DNA of 64,000 nucleotides from Paenimyroides viscosum (lineage in GTDB: Bacteria; Bacteroidota; Bacteroidia; Flavobacteriales; Flavobacteriaceae), in NCBI RefSeq assembly GCF_003858535.1, contig NZ_RQTJ01000002.1, positions 124,001-188,000 of the forward strand. Reading direction: 5' to 3'. The notes under the pieces are model-generated. The model saw only the letters and a list, made by a program, of their open reading frames with translations, had not been told where the DNA came from and did not search any database. The position numbers were made by a program, and so were the translations under genes. Below, one piece after another: positions 62,865-64,000 of this stretch (positions are counted from its first letter, which is position 1; each line of letters opens with the position of its first letter).

Positions 62865-62887
62865 CGCAAACTATTTTTTTTAGAAAA

Positions 62888-64000
62888 ATGTACAGAAGTC
62901 ATAATTGCGGCGAATTACGTATTGCCGATGTAAATAAAGAAGTTACTCTTGCGGGATGGGTTCAAAAATCACGTGATAAAGGTTTTATGATTTGGGTTGA
63001 TTTACGTGACCGTTACGGAATTACTCAGTTAATTTTTGATGAATCGCGTACCGAAGAATCGGTAATGCAGTTAGCAAAATCATTGGGTCGCGAATTTGTG
63101 ATACAAGTTAAGGGAATCGTTATAGAACGTGAATCTAAAAATGCAAATATCCCAACAGGTGAACTAGAAGTTTTGGTAAAGGAATTAACTGTTTTAAACG
63201 AATCGCAATTACCACCTTTTACTATTGAAGATGAAACTGACGGTGGTGAGGATATTCGTATGAAATATCGTTATTTAGACATTCGTCGTAACCCAGTTAA
63301 AAACAGCTTGTTATTTCGCCATAAAGTAACGCAAGAAGTTCGCAATTATTTATCGAATTTAGATTTCTGTGAGGTAGAAACGCCTTATTTGATTAAATCT
63401 ACACCAGAAGGCGCACGCGATTTTGTAGTGCCTTCACGTATGAATCCGGGTCAGTTTTACGCTTTGCCACAATCGCCACAAACATTCAAGCAATTATTGA
63501 TGGTTGGTGGAATGGATAAATATTTCCAAATTGTGAAATGTTTCCGTGACGAAGATTTACGTGCCGATCGTCAACCAGAATTTACTCAAATCGACTGTGA
63601 AATGTCGTTCATTGAACAAGAAGATATTTTAAATGTTTTCGAAGGATTAACGCGTCATTTACTTAAGAACATCCACAACATAGAAATTGAGAAATTTCCA
63701 CGTATGACTTTTGATGAAGCCATGAAAACCTACGGAAACGACAAGCCAGATATTCGTTTTGGAATGAAATTTGGAGAATTAAATGCGGTGGCTCAACACA
63801 AAGAATTCCCTGTTTTCAATTCGGCAGAATTAGTCGTTGGAATTGCCGTTCCAGGAGCTGCAACGTATACTCGTAAAGAAATCGATGCGTTAATTGATTG
63901 GGTTAAGCGTCCGCAGGTTGGTGCATTAGGAATGGTGTATGTAAAATGCGAAGCAAACAATCAGTACAAATCATCGGTAGATAAATTCTACGATCAAGCA
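62888..64000 (+). CDS. aspS: aspartyl-tRNA synthetase (3' end outside window)
   Basis: Class II aminoacyl-tRNA synthetase, cut at codon 371 by the window end. The N-terminal OB-fold anticodon-binding domain (about 1-105; [43 protein letters not shown]) is followed by class II motif 1 (EVRNYL...FCEVETPYL), motif 2 ([24 protein letters not shown]) and the start of the bacterial GAD insertion ([17 protein letters not shown]). No frameshift is visible. The remaining 200 or so residues, including motif 3, must lie beyond the window. Confidence 0.96.
   Translation, partial: MYRSHNCGELRIADVNKEVTLAGWVQKSRDKGFMIWVDLRDRYGITQLIFDESRTEESVMQLAKSLGREFVIQVKGIVIERESKNANIPTGELEVLVKELTVLNESQLPPFTIEDETDGGEDIRMKYRYLDIRRNPVKNSLLFRHKVTQEVRNYLSNLDFCEVETPYLIKSTPEGARDFVVPSRMNPGQFYALPQSPQTFKQLLMVGGMDKYFQIVKCFRDEDLRADRQPEFTQIDCEMSFIEQEDILNVFEGLTRHLLKNIHNIEIEKFPRMTFDEAMKTYGNDKPDIRFGMKFGELNAVAQHKEFPVFNSAELVVGIAVPGAATYTRKEIDALIDWVKRPQVGALGMVYVKCEANNQYKSSVDKFYDQA

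Overview
The window comes from the chromosome of an aerobic member of the Bacteroidetes, most likely family Flavobacteriaceae. The evidence is: AT-rich DNA; promoters of the flavobacterial type (TTTG, then TAnnTTTG, e.g. 22790-22818 and 26978-27007); weak or absent Shine-Dalgarno sequences; a complete 14-gene nuo operon with a short NuoG; a GLPGLI-family protein beside a TonB-receptor-like barrel; a lipoprotein with an acidic run after the lipobox; and DUF2723 membrane proteins. I cannot assign a genus from sequence alone.

Layout. 1-9.2 kb: housekeeping genes (MscS channel cut by the window edge, DEDDh exonuclease, HD hydrolase, acyl-ACP desaturase with a PlsC-like acyltransferase, bacilliredoxin, LD-carboxypeptidase, YraN-type protein, NAD(P)-binding protein, aspartase, secreted barrel-like protein). 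9.2-17.1 kb: thiL and a tandem pair of very large DUF2723/TMEM260-like membrane proteins. 17.2-17.5 kb: three identical tRNA-Gln(UUG) genes. 17.6-21.0 kb: a small exported acidic protein, a SulP anion transporter and two beta-carbonic anhydrases, which together suggest bicarbonate handling. 21.1-26.8 kb: riboflavin synthase, pdxA and the DUF177-rpmF-fabH-accB-accC block. 27.0 kb: a cold-shock gene. 27.5-40.3 kb: nuoA to nuoN.

40.3-44.4 kb is an accessory cassette: a small secreted cysteine-containing protein, a GLPGLI protein and a TonB-receptor-like barrel. It is bracketed by two near-identical 47-bp copies of one terminator, as if the cassette had been inserted downstream of nuoN. 44.4-53.6 kb is a mixed region: MpaB-type oxygenase, two paralogous outer-membrane barrels, a luciferase-like flavin monooxygenase, DUF2071 and DUF72 proteins, two uncharacterised proteins and an MFS exporter. 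Its large intergenic gaps contain miniature inverted-repeat elements. One (52119-52333) has perfect 16-bp terminal inverted repeats and a perfect 8-bp target duplication; two more (about 47.1 and 51.8 kb) share degenerate ends and a common core.

53.7-61.3 kb: a lipoprotein, then a three-gene overlapping operon encoding a secreted TPR/MORN-variant repeat protein, a DUF3857-transglutaminase protein with an intact Cys-His-Asp triad, and a related protein in which all three triad positions are replaced. The window ends with brnQ and the first 371 codons of aspS.

The least explained items are the terminator-bracketed peptide/GLPGLI/receptor cassette, the active-plus-inactive transglutaminase pair with its MORN partner, the diverged DUF2723 tandem, and the miniature transposon family.
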